Origin: Schistocerca nitens | Taxonomy: Eukaryota > Arthropoda > Insecta > Orthoptera > Acrididae | DNA: 64,000 nucleotides | NCBI RefSeq assembly: GCF_023898315.1 | Contig: NC_064619.1 | Coordinates: 478,061,376 to 478,125,375, forward strand | Direction of reading: 5' to 3' | Part shown: positions 23,208 to 35,269 of the stretch, piece by piece | Position numbering within the stretch: the first letter of the stretch is position 1 | How the letters are laid out: the number at the start of each line of letters is the position of its first letter | Notes under the pieces: model-generated | The model's input: only the letters and a program-made list of their open reading frames with translations | The model's database searches: none | What the model was told of the DNA's origin: nothing | Program-made: the position numbers and the translations under genes

Positions 23208-23462
23208 CCCAACCGAGCGAGGTGGCGCAGTGGTTAGCACACTGTGCTCACATTCAGGAGAACGGCAGTTCAAATCCGCGACCAGCCGTACTGATTTAGG
23301 TTTTTCGTGATTTCCCGAAATCCCTTCAGCCAAATGTCAGGACGGTTCCTTTGAAAGAGCATGGCCAATTTCCTTCCTCATCTTTCCCTAATCCGAGCTT
23401 GTGCTCCATCTCTAATGACCTCATTGCTTACAGGACGTTAAACACTAATCTCCTCCTCCTCA
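23208..23462 (+). repeat. Second tRNA-derived SINE family, copy 2
   Basis: Same structure as the copy 160 bp to the left: CGAGCGAGGTGGCGCAGTGG head, B-box-like GTTCAAATCC at 23269-23278, body and CTCCTCCTC tail. It differs at many positions, so it is an independent insertion rather than a recent duplication. TGTGTCTCCC before and TGTGTCCCC after may be a decayed target duplication. Confidence 0.9.
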
Positions 23463-23584
23463 TGTGTCCCCTATCTCTATGTCTTTCCGATCGCAAGTCT
23501 ATGGCATTTATTTCTCTTTATCTAATATGCAGCAAGGTAACATCTTCAGCAATAAAACGGACTGCTCTGTCACATCTAGATCTA

Positions 23585-24888
23585 CGAGGCTGAGTCAAAC
23601 GAAAGCCTTAAATTTGTAATAACAAATCGAAGTTTCGCCCCGTTATCCTGTAAGTTGGTAAGCGTGCTACAAATAGCGCGCAGAACTGTCTGTAGGTGGC
23701 AGCATAGTGCAGATGCACACATACCGTCGCAGTATCAATATAAAAATGGCCGCCCCGCTTGCGACTTGCACCAGCGAAGAACAGCGTTCTGTTATTCGGT
23801 TTTTGCGTAATGAAGATGTAAAACCTATTGAAATTCATGGACGAATGAAGGTTCAGTACGGTGATGTATGTTTGTCACAGCAACAAGTCTATGAATGGAG
23901 TAGGAAGTTCGCAAATGGTGTGACTTCAGTGGAAGATGCTCCTCGTCCAGGTCAGGCACAACGAGTTGTGACTCCATAGAACATTGCAGCAGTTGAAGCC
24001 ACAGTGAAGGAAAACCGCCGAGTGACACTGAATGACATTGCAGCATGTTTACAGATTAGTCATGGGTCAGCACACCACATTGTGCATGATGTGCTCCAGT
24101 TTCACAAAGTGTCTGCGAGATGGGTGCCACGGCAGCTGACTCCTGAAATGAGAGAACCACTTGTTGATGCTTGTGAAGAACTTCTTCGGCGCTTTGAACG
24201 AGGTGATGGCTTCCTTGCAAGAATCATTACTGGGGACGAAACCTGGGTTCACTTCAACCAACCAGAAACGAAGAGAGCGAGCAAGGAATGGCGCCATTGC
24301 CCATCACCAAAACCAAAGAAGTTTCGAACAGAACCATCAGCAGGGAAGGTTACACTGACTCTCTTTTGGGACGAAAAAGGCGTCATTTTGGAGCATTACA
24401 TGCCTAGAGGGACCACTGTCACCAGTGCATCATACACAGATCTCCTAAAAAATCATCTGTGACCTGCAATCAAATCAAAGCTACGTGGATTGCTGTCAGC
24501 AGGTGTCCTTTTGCAACATGAGAATGCAAGGCCCCACACTGCCCACACAACAGTTGCAACAATCACAGACCTGCATTTTGAGTGTCTTCCTCATCCACCA
24601 TACTCACCAGACATTGCCCCAAGTGATTTCCATATGTTTCGACCACTCAGAGACGCAATGGGAGGAATGAGGTTCCGTTCTGATGAAGAGGTACGCCACG
24701 CAGTGCATGAGTGGTTGTGCAGCCTACCAAAAGAATTTTTTTAAAGGTATTTATGCACTTTGTAAGCGCTGGAGGACTTGCATTGAGCTTGAGAGAGATT
24801 ATGTTGAAAAGTGATACAGCTTTGTACCACTTCTGCACAATAAATAATATTTAAAAAATATTTAAGGTTTTCATTTGACTCGCCCTCG
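23585..24888 (+). mobile_element. Mariner DNA transposon (DD34D), complete ends
   Basis: Ends CGAGGCTGAGTCAAACGAAAGCC and the inverse of GGTTTTCATTTGACTCGCCCTCG are inverted repeats with a few differences, flanked by TA (23583-23584, 24889-24890). Length is 1304 bp, close to the usual 1.3 kb of mariners. It carries one transposase gene on the same strand. Confidence 0.95.
23746..24744 (+). pseudogene. Mariner transposase with two in-frame stops and altered active site
   Basis: The paired helix-turn-helix N-terminus (SEEQRSVIRFLRNEDVKPIE, then QQVYEWSRKFANG with the SVEDAPRPGQ linker) ends at a TAG near 23979. After a short gap the frame continues (24004-24462) through NDIAACLQISHGSAHHIVHD to the first catalytic Asp in IITGDETWVHF. 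A TGA (probably from CGA) stops it at 24462. The last part (24490-24744) has the second motif as QHENARPHTA, with Glu where family members have Asp, and the third Asp in IAPSDFHMF, 34 residues later. Two stops plus the D-to-E change make it dead, but all in one frame, so it is not very old. Confidence 0.92.
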
Positions 24889-24890
24889 TA

Positions 24891-25793
24891 TTTGCAACAC
24901 GTAAATATGTGACATTCACGCTTCTTCTGATAAGCTACAAAAGGTGACCTTAGAAAAGCGAGTATATTGACTGTGATTATATCTCACCTTAAGAAAACAG
25001 CTGGAAAACTTTTTTCACGTTAAATTCTTTGATTTTCAGCAAAAAACTGAAAAATCGAATTGCATTTCCTGTTGAGCTTAGGTTCTGCCAAACAAGGAAA
25101 CAAATGGGGAGGGGGGGGTGGTGGCGTGAACTATACCTTATCCTTATCACACCTAGTCCACTTACACACCATTGAGGAATTTCTCCGAATCCACATGAAT
25201 GATCGTTTCACGTTACACTGGGAATTAGAAAACTATTGTTTTGGACTGCGTTCACATCCCCAAGTCAGCCATCTTGGATTCTGACGTCATTGAAGACGTT
25301 ATGAATTATAAACTTAGAACCATGCAGGTAAGTACCTGCAGGGCGATGTCAGTGCCCTGCTGGGTAGTTTACACCATTGGAATCTCAGATGTGAATTACA
25401 TGTTAGAAATTCATGGCAGAGATTTCATTCTTGACGGGTAGTAAGCTTGGATAAAGATCTGCTGGAAATCTTAGATGTCCTATGTACAAAACAAAACATA
25501 TTTTATGTGGGGAATCACTTGAAAATGCAGTGCCGGCCCAGACAATAGATCACATTCTGCTTATAGGAACGACGGCTGGAGTTTAATGTTTCGTTTGCAT
25601 CTATTTAAAAATTTCCATCACACCAAGTCATTTCTACAACTAAAATTGGCATTAGTTAAAAAATTTATATTGCCAGCCATCAAAAGAGTGTGTAGGTCAA
25701 TATGACACATCTGGCTGACAATCCTACAGTTAATTGGGTATGTTTTGCAATCTGAATTAGCCAAGGGAGCCTACTGTTTGAATCTATTGAATC
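24891..25793. other. No gene; fragment of repeat module B
   Basis: About 25214-25300 carries the inverse of module B (CAGCCATCTTGGATTCTGACG). About 25108-25125 is a G-rich run. The rest has no recognised feature. Confidence 0.4.
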
Positions 25794-25842
25794 TACTACT
25801 ACTGCTACTACTACTACTACTACTACTACTACTGTTACTACA
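25794..25842. repeat. (CTA)n microsatellite
   Basis: About 16 repeats of CTA with two interruptions. It produces artificial poly-leucine and poly-valine reading frames on the two strands. Confidence 0.95.
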
Positions 25843-26039
25843 AAAGCTAGTATGGTACAAAAATATAGCACATTTATCTGTACAAGCATCTCTACGAATC
25901 GTCAGAAATGAGATGTGTGATGTGCAGTTTCTGGTGTGTGTGTGTGCTGTTAGAGACTTTGCTTCTGATAAGCCTTAAACCCTGTTAAGAGGACTATGTA
26001 TACTCAGTGAGCCTGCATACAACACATTGTAGAGTATAT

Positions 26040-26600
26040 CTTATATCGTTGCTAGTCAATCCCTTTTGCAATTTCACATGCATATGGAGCAGTGGGAGAA
26101 TGGATATGTGTCTCTGTGAAGTAACTTTAAGCGTTCAATTGTGGTGAACCCATGTCACCTTGTACTCTGCAGTGTGGATTCCTATGGGGAGATTCAGTCT
26201 ATAGTGGACATATCTTAACTGTTCTTCGATTATGGTGTCAAGTATGTGTTATAACATAAAGTTAGCGTTCCTGACTTCTGGTCAGTGTAAAATACAGGGA
26301 GCACTGTGGTCTAGCATCTGGCACTGGTGACTGTTTTTTGTATTGAAATGTTGGCTATAAGAAGGGAGCAGTCTACCATCAGGAGGATGAATGTGCATCT
26401 CTTGATTTTCTTGAGATGCACATTGAGAGAGAGAGGAGTGGTTTCTTCCCTTTTGCTCATCCATCTGCGTATGGAGCAAGGAGAACGAAAATGTGCCTCT
26501 GCCAACTGATTTTGAGCGTGGTGAATCTGTGCGACTTGTACTCTGTAATATGGATCGCTATGACGTTACTGTAGCACACTGTATGTTTGGATCTCAAACG
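26040..26600. repeat. Diverged ~420-bp spaced direct repeat
   Basis: About 26075-26190 (TATGGAGCAGTGGGAGAATG, CTTGTACTCTGCAGTGTGGAT) is echoed at 26468-26570 (TATGGAGCAAGGAGAACG, CTTGTACTCTGTAATATGGAT). A third related piece lies at 8760-8890. About 26290-26400 is the inverse of the dispersed repeat at 18229-18320. No coding function is seen. Confidence 0.5.
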
Positions 26601-27071
26601 CTGCTCTACAGCACACGACTATTTCGTCAATGAGTTCACCTACAGCTCTCGCAGAATGTTAGCCACAGCTTTGGACTGTGATTATGGTGTGTGCTTCATT
26701 CATTGGTTGATGTGGGAGTATCTGACGTCTGCCCGTGTCTCGTGTACAAGCAGAGGGGGCACAGCTGTTACCATCCGTTACCCCGAGCTATCACACACAT
26801 GTGACAAAACAGTCTGAGCTATGATGCTGGGCTTTGTATCATTTGGCATGCACCCCCCATACAGACTGCATCTATGGGTTGTTCATTTTTCACGTCAGGA
26901 CGAGTGTTCTGTAGTTTGGAAGCCAGCAGACTTCCCATTATTTTAAACTTAGGGTAAGTTAATTTCCTCACCTTTTGAACTAATCATAGCTGGTGTGGAG
27001 GGATAAATTGTTTAAACTGTAATATCAGAGAGGGTGTCGATGGCTATTGGAGCATAGCACAGGTGAACTTG
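26601..27071. other. No feature recognised
   Basis: No gene or repeat family recognised. Confidence 0.35.
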
Positions 27072-27106
27072 AGGGGGATGGGGTGGGGGGGTGGGGGGTG
27101 GGGGGA
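27072..27106. repeat. G-rich tract, possible G-quadruplex
   Basis: Six or more runs of three to six G separated by single A/T bases on the plus strand. This could form a G-quadruplex or simply be a degenerate simple repeat. Confidence 0.7.
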
Positions 27107-27189
27107 GACAGTGAGCTGGCATAGGGTCAAAAAGCTTTCCCTCGCAATGTTAGTTTAAGAGGGACCTGCATGATAGAATGCTACACTGT

Positions 27190-27560
27190 TACAAATACAC
27201 CGACAGGTCTGAGCTGGATTGTGAGGCTATGACGTCATAGAACCAGAAGTAGTATTCAAAGTCTTGAATTCTGTCGTCTTGCAGTTGCGCCAGTATGCCC
27301 TCGTCGCCATATTCACGCGCCATCTCGTATTCTGACGTTATAAAGCCCATCCCAGTATTTCAAGTCTTGGATTCCAACGTCACAGAGCCAGTATTCCAGG
27401 CCAGTCATGTTCGGCCACCATCTCGTACTTCGACATCATAGAGTCTGTCCCAGTATGGACAGTATGGGATTCCAACGACATGGAGCCAGTATTCCAGGTC
27501 AGCCATCTTGCATTGTCATCTTCTATTCTGACATCATAGATCCAGTGGAAAAGTTTGATG
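27190..27560 (-). repeat. Repeat module B, inverted, several units
   Basis: Degenerate units around CCATCTCGTATTCTGACGTT, CAGTATTCCAGGTCAGCCAT and ACATCATAGA appear at least three times. They are the inverse of the module at 16905-17345. No ORF of significance. Confidence 0.7.
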
Positions 27561-27658
27561 TCATTATACGTTGTGTAAAACATACCAAACCATCGAGTAA
27601 GGATTCTTTAGCGAGGTTTTTACGTTCTCATCATGCCCTATTCTACAACAAACACATG

Positions 27659-27662
<4 letters not shown>

Positions 27663-27716
<54 letters not shown>
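27663..27716. repeat. (CA)n microsatellite
   Basis: Perfect CA dinucleotide run of 27 units, followed by TATATA. Confidence 0.97.
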
Positions 27717-27720
<4 letters not shown>

Positions 27721-27722
<2 letters not shown>

Positions 27723-28570
27723 TTGATAGTGACATGTTCTGTATAGGAAGACACTAGTACGATCAATTTTAGAGGATGGTCTCGCACGAAATCATAGACG
27801 TCCTTTTTGTTGGGCAACATTTTGTGTAGTTCAGACGAAAGTGTAGCAGTACGACGCGAATTCACATCTTTCCGTAACAAGCACAAAGTTGGCTGATTTG
27901 GCTTAGGCGTGTGCTTGATGAATGGAAGAGTTTTGCGTTTGCACTGTGATCTTGCTTCCTGCGTTGACGTTATCGATCAATTTGTAATCGTGTCAAATGT
28001 ACACACGCAACTGATGCATGATAAGTTCACCTAAGTTACTAAGAGTTGTTTGGCAATGGATATGATATGATCTGTTATATGATTTTTCTCAACGACATTA
28101 CTCACTACACCCCAAACGAATTACCTACTGTATGTGACCCGAATTTTTGTTTTAATTTTTATGTTTGTTGTCACAACTATAACAAATTTACAAGTAAAAA
28201 TTTTCAGGAATATTTGTATGGGGTTAGGAATCTGTTTGGGGCTAGGAGAAATTATTTTACACTTCTTAGTCCATGTTAAAAATGTTTACCATTAAGAAGT
28301 TTTTATTTAAATAATTATTTGCTGCTTTATAGGCTCATGTGTGGGAAATTTTTGAATCAATTTCAACATTTGGATGAGTATACAACAGAGACTTACAGTA
28401 AATTTAGAGTTTATTTCAATTACTCTTAACCTGAATCAACTGATATATTGCATCCTTCAACATATATATCGCAGAAAGGAAGTGAAGATAAAAATTAAAA
28501 AGAATTGACCTCAGACGGAGGCCACAAATCATTGCTGCTTAACAGAAAAAGGGATATATAGTGGTAGAGC
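27721..28570. other. AT-rich stretch, no feature recognised
   Basis: AT-rich sequence without recognised genes or repeats. Confidence 0.4.
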
Positions 28571-28572
28571 AC

Positions 28573-29031
28573 AAAGTACCCTCCGCCAGACAAGAAAGCG
28601 AGGTAAAATCTCGTTGTCATCCAGTTCTGAGCTAAAAGTTTCAAGTCTCTAGCTCATTGGTAAGTTAGTTTGAAATCAATCACAAAATTTGTAACAAACA
28701 GAAAAATGGACAGAAAAACAAAGTACCCTCACCACATACCATAAACGAATGCAACTTAATGTAACATCTTCATCCATTTCTTAGCTTTATTGGAAGTTTT
28801 AAGTCTCTAGGTCATCAGAAAGTTAGTATAAATTTTAACTGAAAAAATTGTACCGAAAAGACAAGCAGACAGGAAGTACAGTCTGCTGTACACGAGACAC
28901 GACAGCAGGTTAATATCACATTTTCATCCTGTTCTGAGCTATTATGAAAGTTTCAAGTCTGTAGCTCATTGGAAAAGTAGTTTAAATCAATTGCAAAATT
29001 TGTATCAAACAGACAAGAAAGCGACCTAATA
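28573..29031. repeat. ~150-bp tandem repeat, three diverged units
   Basis: Units start at about 28573, 28720 and 28873. Each has an AAGTAC(C/A) start, a central TTTCAAGTCTCTAGCTCATTGG block, and a CAAAATTTGTA(A/T)CAAACAGA end. Spacings are about 147 and 153 bp. Units are clearly diverged. Confidence 0.85.
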
Positions 29032-29289
29032 AAAACTTGTTAATGTATAGATAACCATACTTGGCTAAATAACAATCATTTATACAAAAATGGCAATTTA
29101 TTTAAATAAATTAGCCATATTTGGCTAAATGACCACTCAGCAAATGATCATCTACTGACACTAACTCCGAAATCCGTAAGTAATGACTGTTATATTGAGA
29201 ATCAAGGAGTCTGATTTGCTGAGAGAAATAGGATCCCTGCACTGCTCTTTACAGAAGTTTAGCACATTATTCATGTTATTTATTTAACT

Positions 29290-31910
29290 GAATGGTATAA
29301 CTGTGGACTAGGGATAGCGTCATTGATTATTAATCAAAACATCCTCAGATCCAGTATCAAATCCTATCAGTGATTAAAGTTTGGATAAAAATGATCAGCA
29401 ATGGCTGCCGAACACTTCCAACATCAGAAGTCACTCTCAATCTGCCAACAACTTGTCATGGAAGGCGGAGGACTGGAAAGAGGGTTCAGGGTACTCTCTT
29501 GCCCTTAGGGTGGGAAACTGCCCCTAAACGAAGGAAGAATCAGTAATGATCAACGACATGTGGATGCCGAAGGCAATTGAAACCACTGCATTAAAGACAC
29601 ATAATACATGTCTACAGGATATGTAGCCTGTAACTGAAAAAGTGTCATGATGATCGCTCCGTTGACAAAAGATTTCAGAATAGTTCCCCATTCGGATCTC
29701 TGGGAAGAAATTGCCAAAGGAGAAGTGACCATGAGAAAAAGACTGAATAACCGAGGAAAAGATAACCTTCTACGAGTTGGGGTGTGGAATGTCTGAAGTT
29801 TGATGTAGTAGGGAAGCTAGACAATCTGAAACAGGGAATGATAACTAATGTGCAGTCTAGATATTGTGAGAGTCAGTGAAGTGAAATGGAAAGAAAAAAG
29901 GCTTTCTGGTAAGATGAGTATAGGGTAATATCAACAGCAGCAGAAAATGATACAATAGGTGTAGGATTCGTTATCAGTAGGAAGGTAGAGCAGAATGTGT
30001 TAGTGTGAACAGTTCAGTGATTAGATAGTACAATTATACATGCCAATGTCACAAGCAGAAGATGAAGAGATAGAGAAAGTGTATAACAATACAGAGTGGG
30101 TAATTAAGTATATAAAATGAGGTATTGAAATGTAGCTGTAGGGGATGGAGTAGAAGAAAGGGCTACAGGAGAGTATGGGCTTTGTACTAGGAATGAGAGA
30201 GGAGAAATTCTGCAATAAATTTCAGATACTAATAACAAATACTCTGTTCAAGAATCACAAGAGGGGCAGGTATACTTGGGAAAGGCCAGGAGACATGAGA
30301 AGATTTCAGTTAGATTATATCATGGTCAGACAGAGATTCCGAAATCAGATACTGGACTGTAAATCGTACCCATGAGCATATATAGACTCAGAGTATAATT
30401 TAGTAGCGATGATGAGTAAGGCTGTTGCTTAAGAGGCCAGTCAGGAAGAATCAATGTGCAAAGATGTGGGATAGAGAAGTACTGAGGAATGAAGAGTTAT
30501 GTTTGAAGTTCTCTAAGCCTATAGATACTGTGATAAGGAATAGCTCTATAGGCAGTTAAGCTGAAGAGGGATAGACATCTCTAAAAAGGGCAGTCACAGA
30601 AGTTGGAAAGAAAAACATAGGTACAAAGAAGGTAACTGTGAAGAAACCATGGGCAACAGCAGAAATACTTCAATTGATCGATAAAAGAAGGAAGTACAAA
30701 AATGCTCAGCGAAATTCAGGAATAAAGAAATAAGTCACTGAGAAATGAAATAATTAGGAAGTACAGGGAAGCTAAGACGAAATGGCTGCAAGAAAACTGT
30801 GAAGAAATTGAAGAAGAAATGTTTGCCTGAAGGACTGACTCAGAACATAGGAAAGTCAAAACAGCCTTTGGTGAAATTAAGAGCAAGGATGGTGACATTA
30901 AGAGTGCAATGGGAATTCCACTGCTAAATGCAGAGGAGAGAGTGGGAACATGGAAAAAGTACATTGAAGGCCTGCTTGAGAAAAATAGGTGAAAGCTATA
31001 GGGAGGGATGGGTGACATACAATATGTGCAAGAACCAAGAGGAAATAATAAGAGTGGTTGGCCAAGAACGAAGTGCTCAGATTAAAAAGGGTGTAAGGCA
31101 GGGATGTAGTTTTTCGTCCCTACTGTTCAGTCTGCATATCGAAGAAGCAATGATGGAAATAAAAGAAAGGTACAGAAAGAAAAGATTTCAGAATCTATCG
31201 AATGGAATGCACTCTAATGAGTACTGAATATGGACTGAGAGTAAATCGAAGAAAGACGAACGTAATGAGAAGTAGCAGAAATGAGAACAGCGAGAAACTT
31301 AACATCAGGGTTGATGTTCACAAAGTAGATGAAGTTAAGGCATTCTACTACCTAAGCAGCGAAATAACCAATGACAGACAGAGCAAGCAGACACCAAAAG
31401 CTGACTAGTACTGGCAAAAAGGGCATTCCTGGCCAAGAGAAGTCTACTAATATCAAACATACGCCTTAATTTGAGGAAGAAATTTCTGAGAATGTACGTT
31501 TGGATCACACCATTGTATGGTAGGAAAACCGCAACAGAAGAGAAACGAAGCATTTGAGATGTGGTGCTACAGACGAAGACGAATGTTGAAAATTAGGTGA
31601 ACTGGTGAAGTAGGGAATGATGAGATTCTGCACAGAACTGGAGAGAAAAGGAATATATGGAAAACATTGACGAGAAGAAAGGACAGGATAATTGGATACC
31701 TGTTAATACATCACAGAATAACTTCCATACTACTAGAGGGAACTGTAGAGGGTAAAAATTGTAGAGGAAGCCAGAGATTGGAATGAATCCAGCAAATAAC
31801 GGAGGACGTGGGTTGCAAGCGCTGCTCTGGGAATGAAGAGGTTGACACAGAAGAGGAATTTGTGGTGGGCTGCATCAAATGAGTCAGAAGACTGATAACT
31901 CAAAAAAAGA
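29290..31910 (+). mobile_element. RTE-type LINE, nearly full length, degraded
   Basis: Reading along the plus strand: a 5' leader (about 29290-29740), an endonuclease start near 29775 (RVGVWNV block) and remnants to about 30400 (GVGFVISRKVEQNV, then RFQLDYIMVRQRFRNQILDCKSYP). The RT region at about 31000-31230 contains IKKGVRQGCSFSSLLFSLHIEEAMMEI, the C-terminal block runs 31202-31870, and the 3' end is near GACTGATAACTCAAAAAAAGAAG. The catalytic FADD segment between the IEEAMMEI and GLRVNRRKTN blocks appears deleted (about 31160-31200). Many stops and frameshifts; an old copy of the same family as 15646-16690. Confidence 0.86.
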
Positions 31911-33536
31911 AGAAAAAACCAGAAAGTTCAATTGACTGTCAGTGCCCCTGCATCAGTTACTGATCATGACTCGACACTCATATCAAGCTTTGCACTATCT
32001 TCATGCTTTTTCATTCCCTGTGACGTATCTTTCAAACCAGAAAATTCATCCGCTACCTGACTTTGGCTCTTACAAGTTTCACCAAATAGGACTCAAGCAA
32101 AAGTGTAAACATTATATGTAGACTGAGAATAGATTAATCATTCTATTTCGATTTATTCACAAGCAGCTTGTTTCGAAAGGTCGTGACACAATACAATTCT
32201 CTTTTACATTACTTGCCTTCTTGAAATAAAAGAATGCAGTGAAAGTGCTGGCATTCTTTAAATTCTCATTTACAACGGAAATCCTTTACTTTACCGCTAA
32301 GGTTTCGTCACTATCCGGTGTGAAACTGATATTGTGGTCTTAGGTCGTCCATTTTCCAACGAGATAAATTCTTTTATGTCTCAGTTTCGGCTGTACTCAG
32401 TTATTTAATCATCTCGTTGTCCTTGGTAATCAGTTCATGAGGATGACCTGTCACTATCGTTGTGCTGGCAGGTGTAGTGGAAAGCGCTGGATATTATGAC
32501 TTTTTTGGCTTACAGGTAGATAGAACTTGGGCAAACCTGAATGTTTTTCAGATTTGTTCGCAAAGTTTCTTTTTTTCTTGCTGTTAACTTGAGTTAACTT
32601 AATGTTTTTCCATTTTCATAAAAGAAGTTCAAATTAATAATCATACTTTAGTCCAGAAAATAAAAATTTTTTGTCCAGCTCACAAATGAGTAAAATTAAC
32701 TAAAGCCACATGCCAATTTATTTCATGCACTCTATGCAATGTACTACACAATATCTACACAACACACAGATATTTGCATTGAAATTTTTAAAACCGTTAT
32801 AACAACTTTTTCACATAACTATTATTTGAACAACTTTTAATTAGATAATCTTTTGATATAAACTGCAATCGTAACTAGTCTGATTTTTTAACGAATAAAA
32901 AAACGACGAATTGGGTGGGTGCCTCTTATAACTAAAAATGTTTAAATATTGCATCTGGAATGTCAATTTCTTTCACTCTTTTCCTTTTCATTCATATTTT
33001 ACGGTATCACCATTTGGAACAAAATTTTAAACTTCGGGTTGTGGAATGTATAGAAATTATTCCATGGGGAGGGAGGGGGCAGAAGTTTATTTTTTGCTTT
33101 ATAGCCGAAAAGCGGAATAGAAACTGTTGAGTACACTTATACTGTAAAGATATTACCTAACATAATCACAAACAATGATCCCCAATAATCGTTTCTGAAA
33201 CTTATTCTCCTACTGACTATTGATCTGTTCTCATGACCTGTATTGTTACTTCATCAGTTAAATGAGAAATCGGCAGCATCAGTGGAAGCTGCAGTATGTA
33301 TTTGATTATTATTACAAACATTGTAAATTTTATTTCCTCACAGAATAATTTTTGCATTTCATTTATAGCACTTCTCGAATGAGGCCATGTGATCTCTTTC
33401 AGCCCTAAATTTCACTTTTTTATGTGTGTGATGTAGAAGAAAATTTAAAAACTAATGTCAGTAAAATGCAGGTGAGCTCCGATGTGCAGAATATTATAAA
33501 GCCTTCCTCAGTGGGTGGCATTCATCCAGTACTAAA
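31911..33536. other. AT-rich stretch, no feature recognised
   Basis: AT-rich and without recognised genes or repeats. A GGGAGGGAGGGGG run lies near 33068-33080. Confidence 0.4.
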
Positions 33537-34974
33537 TCTCTATACATAAAAGTCAGTGTCCTGACCAACTGACTGACTCACTGACTGATCATAACCCAAT
33601 CTAAACCGCTAAGGACAGAAACTTCAAATTTGGAGAAGGTGTGAATCTTTAACTGTAAGCGACGTTTAAGAAAGGCTTTTTCGAAATTCCATCCCTAAGG
33701 GGATGAAATAGGGGATGAAGTTTTTTTTAAAAAAGTCGTTATTAAGGCAATTTTGAAGCATGGCCTACGAAAATTGGTATTTGGTTTCTCAGTCAGGAAC
33801 AAAGAAATATGTGTTTCAGCATTTTTGGAATTTTTAACCCTATGGGAGTGAAACAGTGGGTGACAGCTTTTTTTGGAAATGTATCATTATCAAAGCACTA
33901 TTTAAGTGTTTTTAAAGCTACATCTATAAACATTGGTCTTTGACTTCTTGGTTCCAAATAAACAAATACGTGTTTCAGTGTTTTTGGAAACTGATCCCCT
34001 AAGGCAGTAAAACAGGGGATGGTTTTTTATGAAAATATGTTATTATGAAAGCATTTTTAACGTTAAATCTGTGAATATTTAAATTTGGCTTCTCAGTTAG
34101 AAATAAAACATACACATGTCACTGTTCTTGGAAATTCAGACTCTAATGGGCTGAAATAAGGTCAGACTCTTTCACTGACTCATTACTGTCCTGCCCAAAC
34201 CGCTAAGGATAAAAACTTGAAGTTTGGAGACGGGCAGATCGTATACTGTAGGCTTGGTTTAAGGAGGGATTGTCAGAAAACCAACTCCTAAGAGGGTGAA
34301 ATAAGAGACGAAAGGCTTTTTGAAAGTGTCACCTATTAAGGGAATTTTGAAGACAGAACTACGATAACTGGCGTTTAGTTTCTCAGTGAGAAAATAAAAA
34401 ATATGTGTTCAGCATTTTTGTAAATTCACCTATTAAGGTAATAAAACTGTGGGTGAAAGTTTTTCGAAAATAAGTAATTACTAAAGAACTTCTAAAGGAT
34501 TTTTAAGGTTACATCTATGACAATTGGTATTTGACATCTCAGTTAGAAATAAAAAAATACATGTTTCAATGTTTCTGGAGATTCATCTCCTAAGGGAATC
34601 CATTAGGGGATGAAAATTTTTAAGAAGATATTCTGTTAAATTAAAAAATTTTAAAGCTAAATATATGAAAATTGGTATTACACTTCTCTGTTAGATATAA
34701 AGAAATATTTGTTATGCAATTAATGTTAATATGGAAATATCTCCAGAAGAACGCAAAAGGCATGATTAAAAAAAACTTTGCATTCCAACTATCAGAATCG
34801 CTTTCTCGTCAGAAGTACGTTCGGAAAGACCGTTCTTATATAGCCTTAATTACATTGAAAAGCTTACAATGGGTTGAAATTTTTGAACAACACATAATTC
34901 GATTAAATAAAAACAAAAGAAATCTCTGCAGGGCGTACAGGTGATGGGAGCGAAGAAATGGGTGCTAAGCTAGT
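33537..34974 (+). mobile_element. Helitron-like non-autonomous element (candidate)
   Basis: It starts TCTCTATACATAAAAG and ends GGTGCTAAGCTAGT, matching the TC...CTRRT termini of Helitrons. Inside are long degenerate repeats. The blocks AACCGCTAAGGA(C/T)A(G/A)AAACTT occur at about 33605 and 34199. TTTCTCAGT(T/C)AG...AA(T/A)AAA-TA(C/T)GTGTTTCA and CCTAAGGG-GATGAAA blocks each recur several times with spacings of about 170-190 bp. No helicase or Rep gene is present. The expected A|T insertion site is not perfectly met (A on the left, A on the right) and I did not confirm the 3' hairpin, so the class is probable rather than certain. Confidence 0.55.
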
Positions 34975-35269
34975 AACAAATATAATGCCAATACTGAGAT
35001 TTCTTTATCATGACAAACTACTGTAATAGGAATGCGATATGCCTATCTCCCTGCAGGATTCCTATCATGCACTATACTTTCATATTATTACATGGTGAGT
35101 TGATAAAAATAACCTAACAGTATCACATCACAAATCACAGATAGTGGTGTTTACTCATAAACATGTACAGCATCTTGCTCCAGAGATGAAGTTGCTAGAC
35201 CATTCCATGTTACTAACCTCAGTTGTAAAATTCTTGGAACTAATCTGTGAATCACAACTGCCAAGGCAT
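34975..35269. other. No feature recognised
   Basis: Short unique-looking stretch between the Helitron-like element and the Gypsy 5' LTR. Confidence 0.35.

Noticed and set aside
25745-25978. Open frames with poly-leucine or poly-valine
   Set aside because: Generated by the CTA microsatellite; no sign of a real protein.
27663-27886. Minus-strand frame with a valine/cysteine repeat
   Set aside because: Reading of the CA microsatellite.
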